This document shows positions 1 to 5,966 of a stretch of 6,179 nt of DNA, piece after piece. Each line of letters begins with the position of its first letter. The first letter of the stretch is position 1. The stretch is from assembly GCA_012512465.1 (NCBI GenBank), contig JAAZED010000334.1:1-6179 (forward strand). Reading direction: 5' to 3'. The notes under the pieces are model-generated. The model saw nothing but the letters and a program-made list of their open reading frames with translations, did no database searches and was not told where the DNA came from. The DNA is from Oxalobacter sp. (GTDB taxonomy: Bacteria; Pseudomonadota; Gammaproteobacteria; Burkholderiales; Burkholderiaceae_D). A program made the translations under genes and the position numbers.

Positions 1-1230
1 AATCAAAAGTGAAGTACCGCCAAAATAAAATGGTACGTTCCACTTGGCTACCAGGAACTCCGGCAGCAGACACACCAGTGTCACATACACGGCACCTGCC
101 AGTGTCAGGCGCATCAAAATCCTGTCAACATAACGTGCAGTTTGCTCGCCCGGACGAATACCCGGAATAAACGCACCACTCTTTTTCAGGTTATCTGCTG
201 TTTCACGGCTGTTAAATACCAGCGCGGTATAAAAGAAACAGAAGAAAATAATCGCAATAGCATAAAGCAGCGCATGCATCGGCTCACCTGGGCCAAGCGA
301 TGCGGACAGATCCTTCAGGAATCGGACAAACATATTATCCGAATCCGTGCCGGTTGCAAACCATCCTGCAATCGTTGCCGGAAACAAAATGATCGATGAA
401 GCAAAAATCGGCGGAATCACACCGGCCATATTGACCTTCAGCGGCAAGTGTGTGCTTTGGCCACCATAAATCTTGTTACCGATCTGACGTTTGGCATAAT
501 TCACCAGAATACGGCGCTGCCCGCTTTCAATAAAGACAACCAGATAAGTCACCGCCACCACAATCACACAGATCACAAGGGCTGAAATCGCACTCATCGA
601 ACCGGTACGCACCAGCTCAAAAAGTCCACCAATCGCGCTGGGCAGGCCTGCGGCAATACCGGCAAAGATCAGAATGGAAATACCATTGCCCAATCCTCTT
701 TCAGTAATCTGCTCACCCAGCCACATCAGGAACATGGTGCCAGTCACCAGCGTGACAACCGCGGTAAAGCGGAACATCATGCCCGGGTCGATAACGAGAC
801 CCGGCTGTGATTCAACGGCAATCGCAATCCCCAATCCCTGGAATGTGGCTAAAAGCAATGTGCCATAACGCGTATACTGCGTCATTTTACGGCGCCCTGC
901 TTCGCCTTCCTTTTTCAGCGCCTCAATTTGCGGAGAGATGATACCGATCATCTGCATGATAATAGATGCAGAGATGTAAGGCATGATACCCAGTGCAAAT
1001 ACCGAGAAGCGGGAGAGCGCACCACCTGAGAACATGTTGAACATGCCCAGGATACCGCCCTCGTTCTGCCTGAACAGAAAAGCCAGCTGATCCGGATCAA
1101 TTCCCGGCACCGGTATATGCGCACCAATCCGGTAGACCACCAGCGCACCAAGCAAAAACCACAGACGCTGCCAGGGGAAGCCCCCTGTCGATGTGTTGTT
1201 TTTTGCGGCCGCTTTAGATGACGTTGCCAA
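1..1230 (-). CDS. secY: Preprotein translocase subunit SecY (C-terminus cut by window edge)
   Basis: SecY is the channel-forming inner-membrane subunit of the SecYEG translocon, which exports unfolded preproteins with SecA and inserts membrane proteins delivered by the ribosome. The window holds 410 codons from the start; by comparison with E. coli SecY (443 aa) about 30-37 C-terminal residues are missing. Readable landmarks: a charged N-tail, then TM1 (about 22-40); the [18 protein letters not shown] segment (33-50); the [12 protein letters not shown] plug region (63-74); [15 protein letters not shown] at TM2 (79-93); the cytosolic [19 protein letters not shown] loop (106-124); [16 protein letters not shown] (171-186); [20 protein letters not shown] (262-281); and the C5 loop [11 protein letters not shown] (357-367), which contains the conserved Arg important for SecA coupling. 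The start is TTG with GGGGAA six bases upstream. No ATG lies between the in-frame rplO stop and this codon, and the next in-frame ATG is at residue 63, inside the plug. It is the last gene of the spc operon in this window, 22 nt after rplO. Identity is certain; the start is well supported. Confidence 0.97.
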   Translation of the reverse strand, partial: MATSSKAAAKNNTSTGGFPWQRLWFLLGALVVYRIGAHIPVPGIDPDQLAFLFRQNEGGILGMFNMFSGGALSRFSVFALGIMPYISASIIMQMIGIISPQIEALKKEGEAGRRKMTQYTRYGTLLLATFQGLGIAIAVESQPGLVIDPGMMFRFTAVVTLVTGTMFLMWLGEQITERGLGNGISILIFAGIAAGLPSAIGGLFELVRTGSMSAISALVICVIVVAVTYLVVFIESGQRRILVNYAKRQIGNKIYGGQSTHLPLKVNMAGVIPPIFASSIILFPATIAGWFATGTDSDNMFVRFLKDLSASLGPGEPMHALLYAIAIIFFCFFYTALVFNSRETADNLKKSGAFIPGIRPGEQTARYVDRILMRLTLAGAVYVTLVCLLPEFLVAKWNVPFYFGGTSLLI

Positions 1231-1235
1231 TCGAG

Positions 1236-1241
1236 TTCCCC
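1236..1241 (-). promoter_or_regulatory. Ribosome binding site selecting the TTG start of secY
   Basis: GGGGAA read on the minus strand ends six bases before the TTG at 1230-1228. It is the only purine-rich SD-like block in the 22-nt rplO-secY gap, and it supports the non-ATG start because no other usable start codon follows before the conserved first membrane segment. Confidence 0.7.
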
Positions 1242-1252
1242 GTCTGTCTTAC

Positions 1253-1684
1253 TTATCCAATCGTACCGCCACGGCTTTCAATTGCCGCACGCGCACCTTT
1301 GGTCACTCCCAGACCGGAAAGATTCACACTCTTGGTAATCTCGCCAGCGAGAATGACACGCACTTCCCTGATACGCTGGGAAACAATACCGGCCTGCTTC
1401 AACACCAGAAGGTCAATATCATTGACTGCCAGCTTTTCCAGATCGGAAAGACGAACTTCCGTGCGATAAGGCGCTGCCATGGATTTGAAGCCGCGCTTTG
1501 GCAATCTGCGCTGCAGCGGCATCTGTCCGCCCTCAAAACCGACTTTATGGAAACCACCGGCACGCGCTTTCTGCCCCTTGTGACCACGGCCGGCTGTTTT
1601 GCCCAGACCAGAGCCGATACCACGACCGACTCTGCGTTTGACATGTTTTGCACCGGTAGCGGGCTGTAAATTATTCAATTTCAT
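1253..1684 (-). CDS. rplO: 50S ribosomal protein L15
   Basis: L15 is a late-assembling large-subunit protein that contacts 23S rRNA with a long basic N-terminal extension. The 143-aa product matches the usual length (E. coli 144). Residues 1-66 form the glycine/arginine/lysine-rich extension, including [22 protein letters not shown] (17-38), [24 protein letters not shown] (43-66) and MAAPY (69-73). The C-terminal globular part (about 75-143) ends in the family pattern [22 protein letters not shown]...IESRGG. The ATG at 1684 is preceded by CAGGA with about six to seven bases of spacing. It follows rpmD by 28 nt, the widest gap inside the spc block, and precedes secY by 22 nt. It is intact and ends with TAA. 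Confidence 0.98.
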   Translation of the reverse strand: MKLNNLQPATGAKHVKRRVGRGIGSGLGKTAGRGHKGQKARAGGFHKVGFEGGQMPLQRRLPKRGFKSMAAPYRTEVRLSDLEKLAVNDIDLLVLKQAGIVSQRIREVRVILAGEITKSVNLSGLGVTKGARAAIESRGGTIG

Positions 1685-1703
1685 AACTTATCCTGTTGGC
1701 AAC

Positions 1704-1719
1704 TTCCTGAAATCAGGAA
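1704..1719. repeat. 16-bp palindrome across the rpmD stop codon
   Basis: TTCCTGA and TCAGGAA form perfect 7-nt arms around a 2-nt centre (AA). The rpmD TGA stop lies inside one arm. As RNA it could form at most about six pairs with a four-base loop. There is no following U-run, so it does not look like an intrinsic terminator. It occupies much of the 28-nt rpmD-rplO gap and lies upstream of the rplO SD. Confidence 0.5.
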
Positions 1720-1895
1720 ACCACTTTAACGAGATACGACACTTTGTTAATCATTCCACGAACAGCTGGCGTATCTTCCAGCATGGAAACAGAATTCAGG
1801 CGACGGAGTCCAAGGCCACGCACGGTAGCACGGTGTGCCTCATTGGTCCCGATCAGGCTTTTTACCAGCTTCACCTTGATTTGATTAGACGACAT
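1713..1895 (-). CDS. rpmD: 50S ribosomal protein L30
   Basis: L30 is a small large-subunit protein of the bacterial L30/eukaryotic L7 family. The product is 60 aa, normal for Proteobacteria (E. coli 59). The family core is clear: [20 protein letters not shown] (6-25), then [11 protein letters not shown] (26-36), then the C-terminal strand with [18 protein letters not shown] (41-58). The ATG at 1895 is chosen over an in-frame GTG two codons upstream (1901). The SD GAGG (1908-1905) lies nine bases from the ATG but only three from the GTG, and MSSNQIKV matches the usual L30 beginning. It sits 13 nt after the rpsE stop, with the SD immediately following that stop, and ends with TGA. Confidence 0.96.
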   Translation of the reverse strand: MSSNQIKVKLVKSLIGTNEAHRATVRGLGLRRLNSVSMLEDTPAVRGMINKVSYLVKVVS

Positions 1896-1904
1896 AGCCA
1901 CTCA

Positions 1905-1908
1905 CCTC
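1905..1908 (-). promoter_or_regulatory. Ribosome binding site deciding the rpmD start
   Basis: GAGG follows the rpsE TAA directly in the minus-strand reading. Spacing of nine bases fits the ATG at 1895, whereas three bases would be too short for the GTG at 1901. Confidence 0.6.
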
Positions 1909-2427
1909 TTATCCAACGATTTCTTCAACGGACTTGCCACGCTTGCCGGCAATTTCTGACGGCGTATTCATGGAAGCCAGCGCATTCATGGTTGCACGCA
2001 CCATGTTGTAAGGATTACTGGAGCCAAAGGATTTGGCGACCACGTTGGTCACGCCCAGCACCTCAAACATTGCACGCATCGCACCACCTGCAATCACACC
2101 GGTACCCTGTTTGGCAGGATTCAACATCACTTTGGATGCGCCGTGTTTTCCGGTGATCGTGTGCTGCAGCGTACCATCTTTCAACGTCACCTTGATCATA
2201 TTGCGACGGGCTTCTTCCATTGCCTTTTGGACAGCAATCGGAACCTCTTTCGATTTACCCTTGCCCATGCCGATACGGCCATCGCCATCACCGACAACGG
2301 TCAGCGCAGAAAAACCCATGATGCGACCGCCCTTGACCACTTTGGTTACGCGGTTAATGGAAATCATTTTTTCGCGCAAGCCGTCATCAGGCCTTTCGTT
2401 CTGCATTTTCTGTTGCATTTTTGCCAT
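1909..2427 (-). CDS. rpsE: 30S ribosomal protein S5
   Basis: S5 is a small-subunit protein near the mRNA entry channel that takes part in decoding fidelity and translocation. The 172-aa product is slightly longer than E. coli S5 (167) because of the betaproteobacterial N-terminus [20 protein letters not shown]. The N-terminal double-stranded-RNA-binding-like domain (about 18-85) carries the family pattern from [13 protein letters not shown] (24-36) through [22 protein letters not shown] to [10 protein letters not shown]. The C-terminal domain contains [21 protein letters not shown] and [15 protein letters not shown]. The VKGGR loop, where spectinomycin-resistance changes are known in S5, looks wild type. 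The ATG has an AAGGGA SD that starts within the rplR stop codon (TAAGGGA), only 10 nt after that gene, suggesting coupled translation. It ends with TAA. Confidence 0.98.
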   Translation of the reverse strand: MAKMQQKMQNERPDDGLREKMISINRVTKVVKGGRIMGFSALTVVGDGDGRIGMGKGKSKEVPIAVQKAMEEARRNMIKVTLKDGTLQHTITGKHGASKVMLNPAKQGTGVIAGGAMRAMFEVLGVTNVVAKSFGSSNPYNMVRATMNALASMNTPSEIAGKRGKSVEEIVG

Positions 2428-2437
2428 GGAATATCCC

Positions 2438-2800
2438 TTAGAACTTCAGGCCGGCTTCACGCGCAGCTTCTGCCAGCGCTTTCACACGACCGTGATAACG
2501 AAAACCGGAGCGATCAAAAGCGACTTCGGTAATACCGGCCTTCAACGCTTTTTCCGCAACCCTCTTGCCAACCAGCGTCGCTGCTTCCACATTGCCACCA
2601 GCACCGGACTTTCCGCCCAGTTGCTGACGCACCTCGTTTTCTGCCGTGGAAGCAGATGCCAGGATACGGGAATCCGGCGCAATAACATTGGCATAAATAT
2701 GCATATTGGTACGATGCACCGACAGGCGATTCGCGCCTAATACGGCAATTTTGGCCCGAGTCTGACGTCCGCGACGCAAACGTGATTGTTTCTTGTTCAT
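2438..2800 (-). CDS. rplR: 50S ribosomal protein L18
   Basis: L18 binds 5S rRNA and, with L5, anchors it in the central protuberance of the large subunit. The product is 120 aa (E. coli 117). The basic N-terminus [19 protein letters not shown] is followed by [16 protein letters not shown] (25-40), the 5S-binding core, a glycine-rich loop GGKSGAGGN (62-70), and the highly conserved C-terminus [16 protein letters not shown]...GLKF (95-120). The ATG at 2800 is preferred over a TTG one codon upstream because AGGGG lies six bases from the ATG and three from the TTG, and because homologues begin M[D/N]K. The rplF stop 12 nt upstream is a tandem TAATAG whose second stop overlaps the SD. It ends with TAA. 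Confidence 0.97.
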   Translation of the reverse strand: MNKKQSRLRRGRQTRAKIAVLGANRLSVHRTNMHIYANVIAPDSRILASASTAENEVRQQLGGKSGAGGNVEAATLVGKRVAEKALKAGITEVAFDRSGFRYHGRVKALAEAAREAGLKF

Positions 2801-2812
2801 CAAACGCCCCTA

Positions 2813-3346
2813 TTACTTCTTCTTGGTTTCTTTAAGCTTGACCACTTCGTTAGCATAGCGAACACCCTTGCCCTTATAAGGCTCAGGGCTGCGATATGCA
2901 CGAACTTCGGCAGCGACCTGTCCCACAACCTGCTTGTCAATTCCCTTCAGAACGATTTCAGTTTGTGACGGGGTTTCGCATTTCACCCCTGTCGGCATTT
3001 TGTGCGCAACCGGATGCGAAAAACCCAGGGACATATTGAGCATGTCTCCCTGCGCCTGCGCACGAAAACCCACACCAACCAGCGTCAGGCGGCGCTCAAA
3101 CCCCTTACTGACACCCTCAACCATGTTGCTGACCAGTGCGCGTGTGGTTCCCCACATCGCCTGGGCTTCACGGCTTTCATTGGCCGGCTCAACCAGCAGA
3201 TTTTTGTTTTCTTCCTTAACACGCACATGATCAGAAAGATCACGAGACAGTGCGCCCAGTGAACCCTTGACGGTAATCTGACCACCGGAAATGGTGACAG
3301 TCGTGCCATCGGGAATAGCAATCGGCATTTTTCCAACTCTTGACAT
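2813..3346 (-). CDS. rplF: 50S ribosomal protein L6
   Basis: L6 sits at the base of the L7/L12 stalk near the sarcin-ricin loop, where it helps form the elongation-factor binding site. At 177 aa it equals the E. coli protein. Two tandem L6 folds are visible: the first about 1-82 ([12 protein letters not shown] start, then [15 protein letters not shown]), the second about 83-177 ([27 protein letters not shown]). The diagnostic family signature [11 protein letters not shown] is at 154-164, followed by a lysine-rich tail KLKETKKK. The start ATG has a GAGGAG SD that begins inside the rpsH TGA stop, 10 nt away, so the two genes are probably translationally coupled. It ends in TAA followed in frame by TAG. 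Confidence 0.98.
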   Translation of the reverse strand: MSRVGKMPIAIPDGTTVTISGGQITVKGSLGALSRDLSDHVRVKEENKNLLVEPANESREAQAMWGTTRALVSNMVEGVSKGFERRLTLVGVGFRAQAQGDMLNMSLGFSHPVAHKMPTGVKCETPSQTEIVLKGIDKQVVGQVAAEVRAYRSPEPYKGKGVRYANEVVKLKETKKK

Positions 3347-3356
3347 GCTTGACTCC

Positions 3357-3752
3357 TCAGGCTACGTAACAGATGACTTCACCACCCACGCCAGTAGCAC
3401 GCGCCTTGCGATCCGTCATCACACCCTTGGAGGTGGAAACGATTGCAACGCCCAGGCCATTCATGACGTTCGGCAACTCATCACGTCCTTTGTAAATACG
3501 AAGTCCTGGGCGCGATACACGCTCCAGCCTTTCGATGACAGGACGTCCCACATAATATTTCAGTGCAATATTCAGCTCGGCCTTGCCGCCGGCTTCCTTG
3601 ACACCGAAAGACTCGATATACCCCTCTTCTTTCAAGACATTTGCAATTGCAATCTTGACTTTTGAAGAAGGCATCGAGACCGAATTCTTGTTGACCTGCT
3701 GCGCATTGCGGATGCGGGTCAGCATATCTGCGATAGGATCGCTCATACTCAT
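3357..3752 (-). CDS. rpsH: 30S ribosomal protein S8
   Basis: S8 is a primary 16S rRNA-binding protein of the central domain. In E. coli it also represses its own operon by binding spc mRNA near the start of rplE. The product is 131 aa (E. coli 130). The N-terminal half has [14 protein letters not shown] (5-18) and [20 protein letters not shown] (27-46). The RNA-binding C-terminal half has the S8 signature [18 protein letters not shown] (101-118) and ends [11 protein letters not shown]. Two in-frame ATGs, 3752 and 3746, are possible; the first is chosen because AGGAGG lies seven bases before it, and MSMSD is the common form in Burkholderiales. The S8 binding site in this organism's mRNA was not identified. 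It lies 14 nt after rpsN and ends with TGA. Confidence 0.98.
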   Translation of the reverse strand: MSMSDPIADMLTRIRNAQQVNKNSVSMPSSKVKIAIANVLKEEGYIESFGVKEAGGKAELNIALKYYVGRPVIERLERVSRPGLRIYKGRDELPNVMNGLGVAIVSTSKGVMTDRKARATGVGGEVICYVA

Positions 3753-3759
3753 TTGATAT

Positions 3760-3765
3760 CCTCCT
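3760..3765 (-). promoter_or_regulatory. Strong ribosome binding site of rpsH (AGGAGG)
   Basis: This is a perfect AGGAGG in the minus-strand reading, the strongest SD in the window. It sits seven bases before the first of two in-frame ATGs and so favours 3752 over 3746. It starts two bases after the rpsN TAG. Confidence 0.8.
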
Positions 3766-3766
3766 G

Positions 3767-4072
3767 CTACCAGCTGGCTTTGGTGACGCCAGGAATTTCA
3801 CCATTCATGGCAAACTCCCTGAGCTTGGTACGACCCAGGCCAAATTTTCTGTAGGTGCCACGCGGCCGACCAGTAAGTGCGCAACGATTGCGCTGACGGG
3901 TCGGATTCGCATTACGCGGCAATGACTGCAGCTTCAAACGCGCGTTGTAACGCTCTTCGTCTGTTTTGCCTTGGTCGTCGATGATCGCTTTTAACTCAGC
4001 ACGCTTGGCGGCATATTTCTTTACCAGATCCGCGCGCTTTTTTTCACGATTAATAAGTGCCAGTTTTGCCAT
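3767..4072 (-). CDS. rpsN: 30S ribosomal protein S14 (long, zinc-free type)
   Basis: S14 is a late-assembling protein of the 30S head. This is the long 101-aa form, the same length as E. coli S14, with the alpha-helical N-terminal half (about 1-50) [20 protein letters not shown] and [17 protein letters not shown]. The C-terminal core [26 protein letters not shown] (61-86) is followed by the tail [11 protein letters not shown]. Only one cysteine (64) remains where zinc-binding S14 proteins have two CxxC pairs, so it is the zinc-independent class; no zinc-linked paralogue is seen here. The ATG follows the rplE stop by six nt, with GAGG built on the rplE TGA. It ends with TAG, the only gene here with that first stop. 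Confidence 0.98.
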   Translation of the reverse strand: MAKLALINREKKRADLVKKYAAKRAELKAIIDDQGKTDEERYNARLKLQSLPRNANPTRQRNRCALTGRPRGTYRKFGLGRTKLREFAMNGEIPGVTKASW

Positions 4073-4078
4073 GCTGCC

Positions 4079-4618
4079 TCAGTTTCTGAACGGAAATTTA
4101 AATGCGGTGAGGAGTGCTCTTGACTCATCATCAGTCTTGGCGGTCGTCGTAATACTGATATTCAGACCACGCAAAGCGTCAATCTTGTCATATTCGATTT
4201 CAGGGAAAATGATCTGCTCCCTGATGCCAAGATTGTAGTTACCTCTGCCGTCGAAAGATCTGGCGGAAATGCCACGAAAATCCCTTACTCGCGGCAACGC
4301 AATCGTTACCAGGCGATCCAGAAATTCGTACATCCTCTCACCACGCAAAGTGACCATGCAGCCAAGCGGATAACCATCACGGATCTTGAATCCGGCAATA
4401 GATTTTTTTGCCTTGGTGACAACCGGCTTCTGGCCAGCGATCTTGCCAAGGTCTTCCACCGCATGATCAATAATTTTTTTGTCTGCAACCGCCTCCGACA
4501 AGCCCATGTTCAGGGTTATCTTGGTGATACGCGGCACTTCCATTGCGGACTTGTAGGAAAATTGCGTCATCAGATCAGACACCACCTTTTCCCGATAAAA
4601 ATCTCTTAAACGCGCCAT
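4079..4618 (-). CDS. rplE: 50S ribosomal protein L5
   Basis: L5 binds 5S rRNA in the central protuberance and forms an intersubunit bridge. The product is 179 aa, identical in length to E. coli L5. The N-terminal [31 protein letters not shown] leads into the family signature region [26 protein letters not shown] (57-82). Next come [19 protein letters not shown] (86-104), LPRVRDFRG (108-116), [21 protein letters not shown] (121-141), and the C-terminal [15 protein letters not shown]. The ATG lies two nt after the rplX TAA, so its SD-like GGGGCG is inside the rplX reading frame. In E. coli this start region is the target of S8 repression, but I could not recognise that RNA motif by eye here. 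It ends with TGA. Confidence 0.98.
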   Translation of the reverse strand: MARLRDFYREKVVSDLMTQFSYKSAMEVPRITKITLNMGLSEAVADKKIIDHAVEDLGKIAGQKPVVTKAKKSIAGFKIRDGYPLGCMVTLRGERMYEFLDRLVTIALPRVRDFRGISARSFDGRGNYNLGIREQIIFPEIEYDKIDALRGLNISITTTAKTDDESRALLTAFKFPFRN

Positions 4619-4620
4619 AA

Positions 4621-4935
4621 TTATTTCGCCCCAACCACTCTGCCACTGGATTTGTAGACGCGAACTTTTTTACCGTCCACGACCTGGATACCCACTCGCT
4701 CCGCCTTATTTGAAACCACGTCGTACAACGCGACATTGGAAACGTGAATCGGCATCTGCTTATCTTCAATACCACCCGTTGCACCCGTCATCGGATTGGG
4801 ACGAATGGTTTTCTTGACCACATTGACGTTCTTGACGATCACATAGTCATCAATGCAGCGCTCGACGAGACCGCGCTTACCCTTATCCTTGCCGGTCAGG
4901 ACGATCACTTCGTCATCTTTTCTGATTTTTTTCAT
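4621..4935 (-). CDS. rplX: 50S ribosomal protein L24
   Basis: L24 is an assembly-initiating large-subunit protein that binds domain I of 23S rRNA near the exit-tunnel opening. The product is 104 aa, matching E. coli. A KOW motif occupies about residues 4-31 ([24 protein letters not shown]). It is followed by [15 protein letters not shown] (35-49), the [17 protein letters not shown] stretch (54-70), and a C-terminal basic strand [15 protein letters not shown]. The reading frame is open 13 codons further upstream, but that part overlaps rplN. The ATG at 4935 has AGGGGA just upstream and gives the expected [10 protein letters not shown] start. It lies 10 nt after rplN, whose TAA overlaps the SD. 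It ends with TAA. Confidence 0.98.
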   Translation of the reverse strand: MKKIRKDDEVIVLTGKDKGKRGLVERCIDDYVIVKNVNVVKKTIRPNPMTGATGGIEDKQMPIHVSNVALYDVVSNKAERVGIQVVDGKKVRVYKSSGRVVGAK

Positions 4936-4945
4936 GACATTCCCC

Positions 4946-5314
4946 TTACAGCACTTCCGGCGCAAGAGAGACAATCTTCATAAAGCGCTCGGTACGCAGC
5001 TCACGGGTCACAGGCCCGAAAATGCGGGTACCAATCGGCTCCAGCCTGGCGTTCAGCAGCACAGCAGCACTACCGTCAAACTTGATCAACGACCCGTCCG
5101 GACGGCGCACACCCTTGGCTGTGCGAACAACCACAGCATTATAGATTTCACCCTTTTTAACTCTTCCCCGCGGCTGAGCACTCTTTACAGTGACCTTGAT
5201 AATGTCACCGATGCCAGCATAGCGGCGCTTGGAACCACCCAACACCTTGATGCAAAGCACTTCCCTTGCACCAGTGTTGTCGGCCACTTTCAAACGGCTT
5301 TCACTTTGAATCAT
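4946..5314 (-). CDS. rplN: 50S ribosomal protein L14
   Basis: L14 is among the most conserved large-subunit proteins. It contacts 16S rRNA in an intersubunit bridge and binds the silencing factor RsfS. The 122-aa product starts [18 protein letters not shown] and has the usual five-stranded barrel. It includes [19 protein letters not shown] (21-39), [23 protein letters not shown] (53-75), [10 protein letters not shown] (79-88) and the C-terminal [13 protein letters not shown]. The frame stays open for 22 codons upstream to an ATG at 5380, but L14 proteins universally start MIQ, and that upstream ATG lacks a clear SD. The chosen start has only a weak SD (GGGA, ten bases upstream). As first gene of the spc operon it follows the leader and promoter at 5315-5498. 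It ends with TAA. Confidence 0.98.
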   Translation of the reverse strand: MIQSESRLKVADNTGAREVLCIKVLGGSKRRYAGIGDIIKVTVKSAQPRGRVKKGEIYNAVVVRTAKGVRRPDGSLIKFDGSAAVLLNARLEPIGTRIFGPVTRELRTERFMKIVSLAPEVL

Positions 5315-5339
5315 AAATTTTCTTTCCCAACTTGAATTC

Positions 5340-5412
5340 GTCCAGGCACCCGGCCCAACGATCAGTCTTGGTCCCGTCATCTGATGCTTTCACATCATCT
5401 GATTGGGTGGAC
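5340..5412 (-). promoter_or_regulatory. Possible three-way-junction RNA in the rplN leader
   Basis: In the transcribed strand, GTCCACCC (5412-5405) can pair with GGGT plus GGAC (5351-5348 and 5343-5340, leaving GCCT bulged), closing two inner hairpins. The first is TGATG/CATCA (5397-5393 with 5386-5382, loop TGAAAG). The second is GGACCAA/TTGGGCC (5374-5368 with 5358-5352, one A-G mismatch, nine-base loop), whose 3' arm abuts the closing stem directly. This was drawn by eye without energy calculation. It could be a ribosomal-protein binding site for feedback control or chance pairing. Confidence 0.3.
5377..5403. repeat. 9-bp direct repeat in the rplN leader
   Basis: On the plus strand TCATCTGAT occurs at 5377-5385 and again at 5395-5403, 18 bp apart. 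It overlaps the TGATG/CATCA hairpin and the ATG at 5380, so it may simply be a by-product of that structure. Confidence 0.5.
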
Positions 5413-5428
5413 AGTTTCTAAACTAGAA

Positions 5429-5456
5429 CTTCGTGCCATGACTTAATGACACGAAG
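5429..5456 (-). promoter_or_regulatory. Strong hairpin at the 5' end of the predicted spc transcript
   Basis: In the transcribed strand CTTCGTGTCAT (5456-5446) and ATGGCACGAAG (5439-5429) form an 11-bp stem with one U-G pair and a six-base loop, UAAGUC. Two further G-U pairs could extend the base. The stem begins at about the expected first nucleotide given the -10 element at 5468-5463. No U-run follows, which argues against an intrinsic terminator; a 5'-end stabilising hairpin is more likely. Confidence 0.6.
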
Positions 5457-5462
5457 CCTGCA

Positions 5463-5491
5463 ATTATCACATCAATATAAAATTAATGCAA
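5463..5491 (-). promoter_or_regulatory. Sigma70-type promoter for the spc operon
   Basis: In the minus-strand reading, -35 TTGCAT (5491-5486) and -10 GATAAT (5468-5463) are separated by exactly 17 bp. A TG one base before the -10 makes it an extended -10 element. GATAAT matches the consensus at five of six positions, TTGCAT at three of six. An A-tract that starts inside the rpsQ stop codon lies just upstream of the -35 and resembles an UP element. Predicted transcription start is about 5455-5459. The position corresponds to the spc promoter between rpsQ and rplN in E. coli. Confidence 0.7.
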
Positions 5492-5498
5492 GATTTTT

Positions 5499-5765
5499 TT
5501 ATACAACCTGCGCAACCTGCAGTACACGGGTAACGACCCATGACTTGCTTTTGGAAATCGGACGACTTTCCCGAATTTCTACCGTGTCACCGATTTTTGC
5601 CTGATTGGCTTCATCATGTGCCAGATATTTTTTCGAGCGTCTGATGATTTTGCCGTACAGGGGATGCTTGACATGGCGCTCGATCATGACAGAAACGGTT
5701 TTATCCATCTTGTCTGAGACAACCCTGCCAGTCAGCGCACGCTGAACTTTTGCCTGATCATTCAT
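5499..5765 (-). CDS. rpsQ: 30S ribosomal protein S17
   Basis: S17 is a primary 16S rRNA-binding protein with an OB fold in the 5' domain. The product is 88 aa (E. coli 84). The core begins [31 protein letters not shown] (9-39), continues [13 protein letters not shown] (42-54), and contains the S17 signature [13 protein letters not shown] (59-71), then [12 protein letters not shown]. Its ATG overlaps the rpmC stop as TAATG, sharing one base, and its SD AAAGGG lies within the end of rpmC, so translation is probably coupled. It is the last gene of the S10 operon. Its TAA leads straight into the A-tract of the spc promoter. Confidence 0.98.
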   Translation of the reverse strand: MNDQAKVQRALTGRVVSDKMDKTVSVMIERHVKHPLYGKIIRRSKKYLAHDEANQAKIGDTVEIRESRPISKSKSWVVTRVLQVAQVV

Positions 5766-5956
5766 TATTTATTACCCTTTGCATTCATAACCGTCTTCAC
5801 ACGAGCAATATCACGCCTGACCTTCCTTATCTGGGAAGTATTCGTCAATTGCTGGGTGCCTTTCTGCATGCGCAGACCGAACTGGGCCTTCAACAGCTCA
5901 TTCAATTCCTGCTGCAGTGCGGCCTGATCTTTATTGCGAAGCTCGGAAGCTTTCAT
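5765..5956 (-). CDS. rpmC: 50S ribosomal protein L29
   Basis: L29 is a small two-helix protein beside the nascent-chain exit tunnel, where with L23 it helps dock signal recognition particle and trigger factor. The product is 63 aa, the same as E. coli. Residues 1-30 ([30 protein letters not shown]) form the first helix, and 39-55 ([17 protein letters not shown]) the second, which matches the L29 family signature. The frame is open eight codons upstream to an ATG inside the rplP end, but MKASELR is the typical start and has AAAGGAG at good spacing. It is 10 nt after rplP. Its TAA overlaps the rpsQ start codon. Confidence 0.98.
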   Translation of the reverse strand: MKASELRNKDQAALQQELNELLKAQFGLRMQKGTQQLTNTSQIRKVRRDIARVKTVMNAKGNK

Positions 5957-5966
5957 AATCACTCCT

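Larger units (their letters stand above)
5315..5498 (-). promoter_or_regulatory. Non-coding rpsQ-rplN intergenic region and spc mRNA leader
   Basis: These 184 nt are the only gap over 30 nt in the window and match the position of the S10/spc operon boundary in E. coli. Reading in the direction of transcription, it contains an A-tract and promoter next to the rpsQ stop, a strong hairpin beginning at the predicted transcript start, a small AT-rich inverted repeat (GTTCTA...TAGAAAC), a 9-nt direct repeat, a possible three-way junction and a purine-rich stretch before the rplN ATG. No gene of credible length is present apart from the in-frame extension of rplN. No intrinsic terminator with a U-run was seen, so S10 transcripts probably read through. 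Confidence 0.75.

Noticed and set aside
142..868. Short plus-strand open frames opposite secY
   Set aside because: The minus strand here reads continuously as SecY with family-conserved motifs throughout, so the opposite-strand frames are shadows.
1193..2156. Plus-strand open frames of 158 and 185 codons opposite rplO, rpmD and rpsE
   Set aside because: They are antisense shadows overlapping each other and certain genes; their translations show no recognisable domain.
2033..2740. Long plus-strand open frame of 235 codons opposite rpsE and rplR
   Set aside because: It lies wholly antisense to two certain ribosomal-protein genes, has no SD, resembles no family and has the composition expected of a frame mirrored from codon-biased genes.
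3767..4072. Zinc-ribbon S14
   Set aside because: Only one cysteine is present in the core and the length is 101 aa, which is the zinc-free long form.
4560..4650. S8-binding operator at the rplX-rplE junction, as in E. coli
   Set aside because: Position and biology make it plausible, but I could not identify the conserved internal-loop helix by eye. A structural search of this stretch against the 16S helix 21 S8 motif would decide it.
4936..4974. Starting rplX 13 codons earlier ([13 protein letters not shown]...)
   Set aside because: The extension overlaps the end of rpl[11 protein letters not shown] is the typical L24 start and has a good SD at the right distance.
5315..5380. Annotating rplN from the ATG at 5380 (144 aa)
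   Set aside because: The family starts at MIQ, the extension has no resemblance to L14, and the upstream ATG has no convincing SD.
5429..5456. Reading the 11-bp hairpin as a Rho-independent terminator of the S10 operon
   Set aside because: The stem is not GC-rich and is followed by TTCTAGTTTAG rather than a U-run. It lies downstream of a good promoter, where a terminator would block spc expression.
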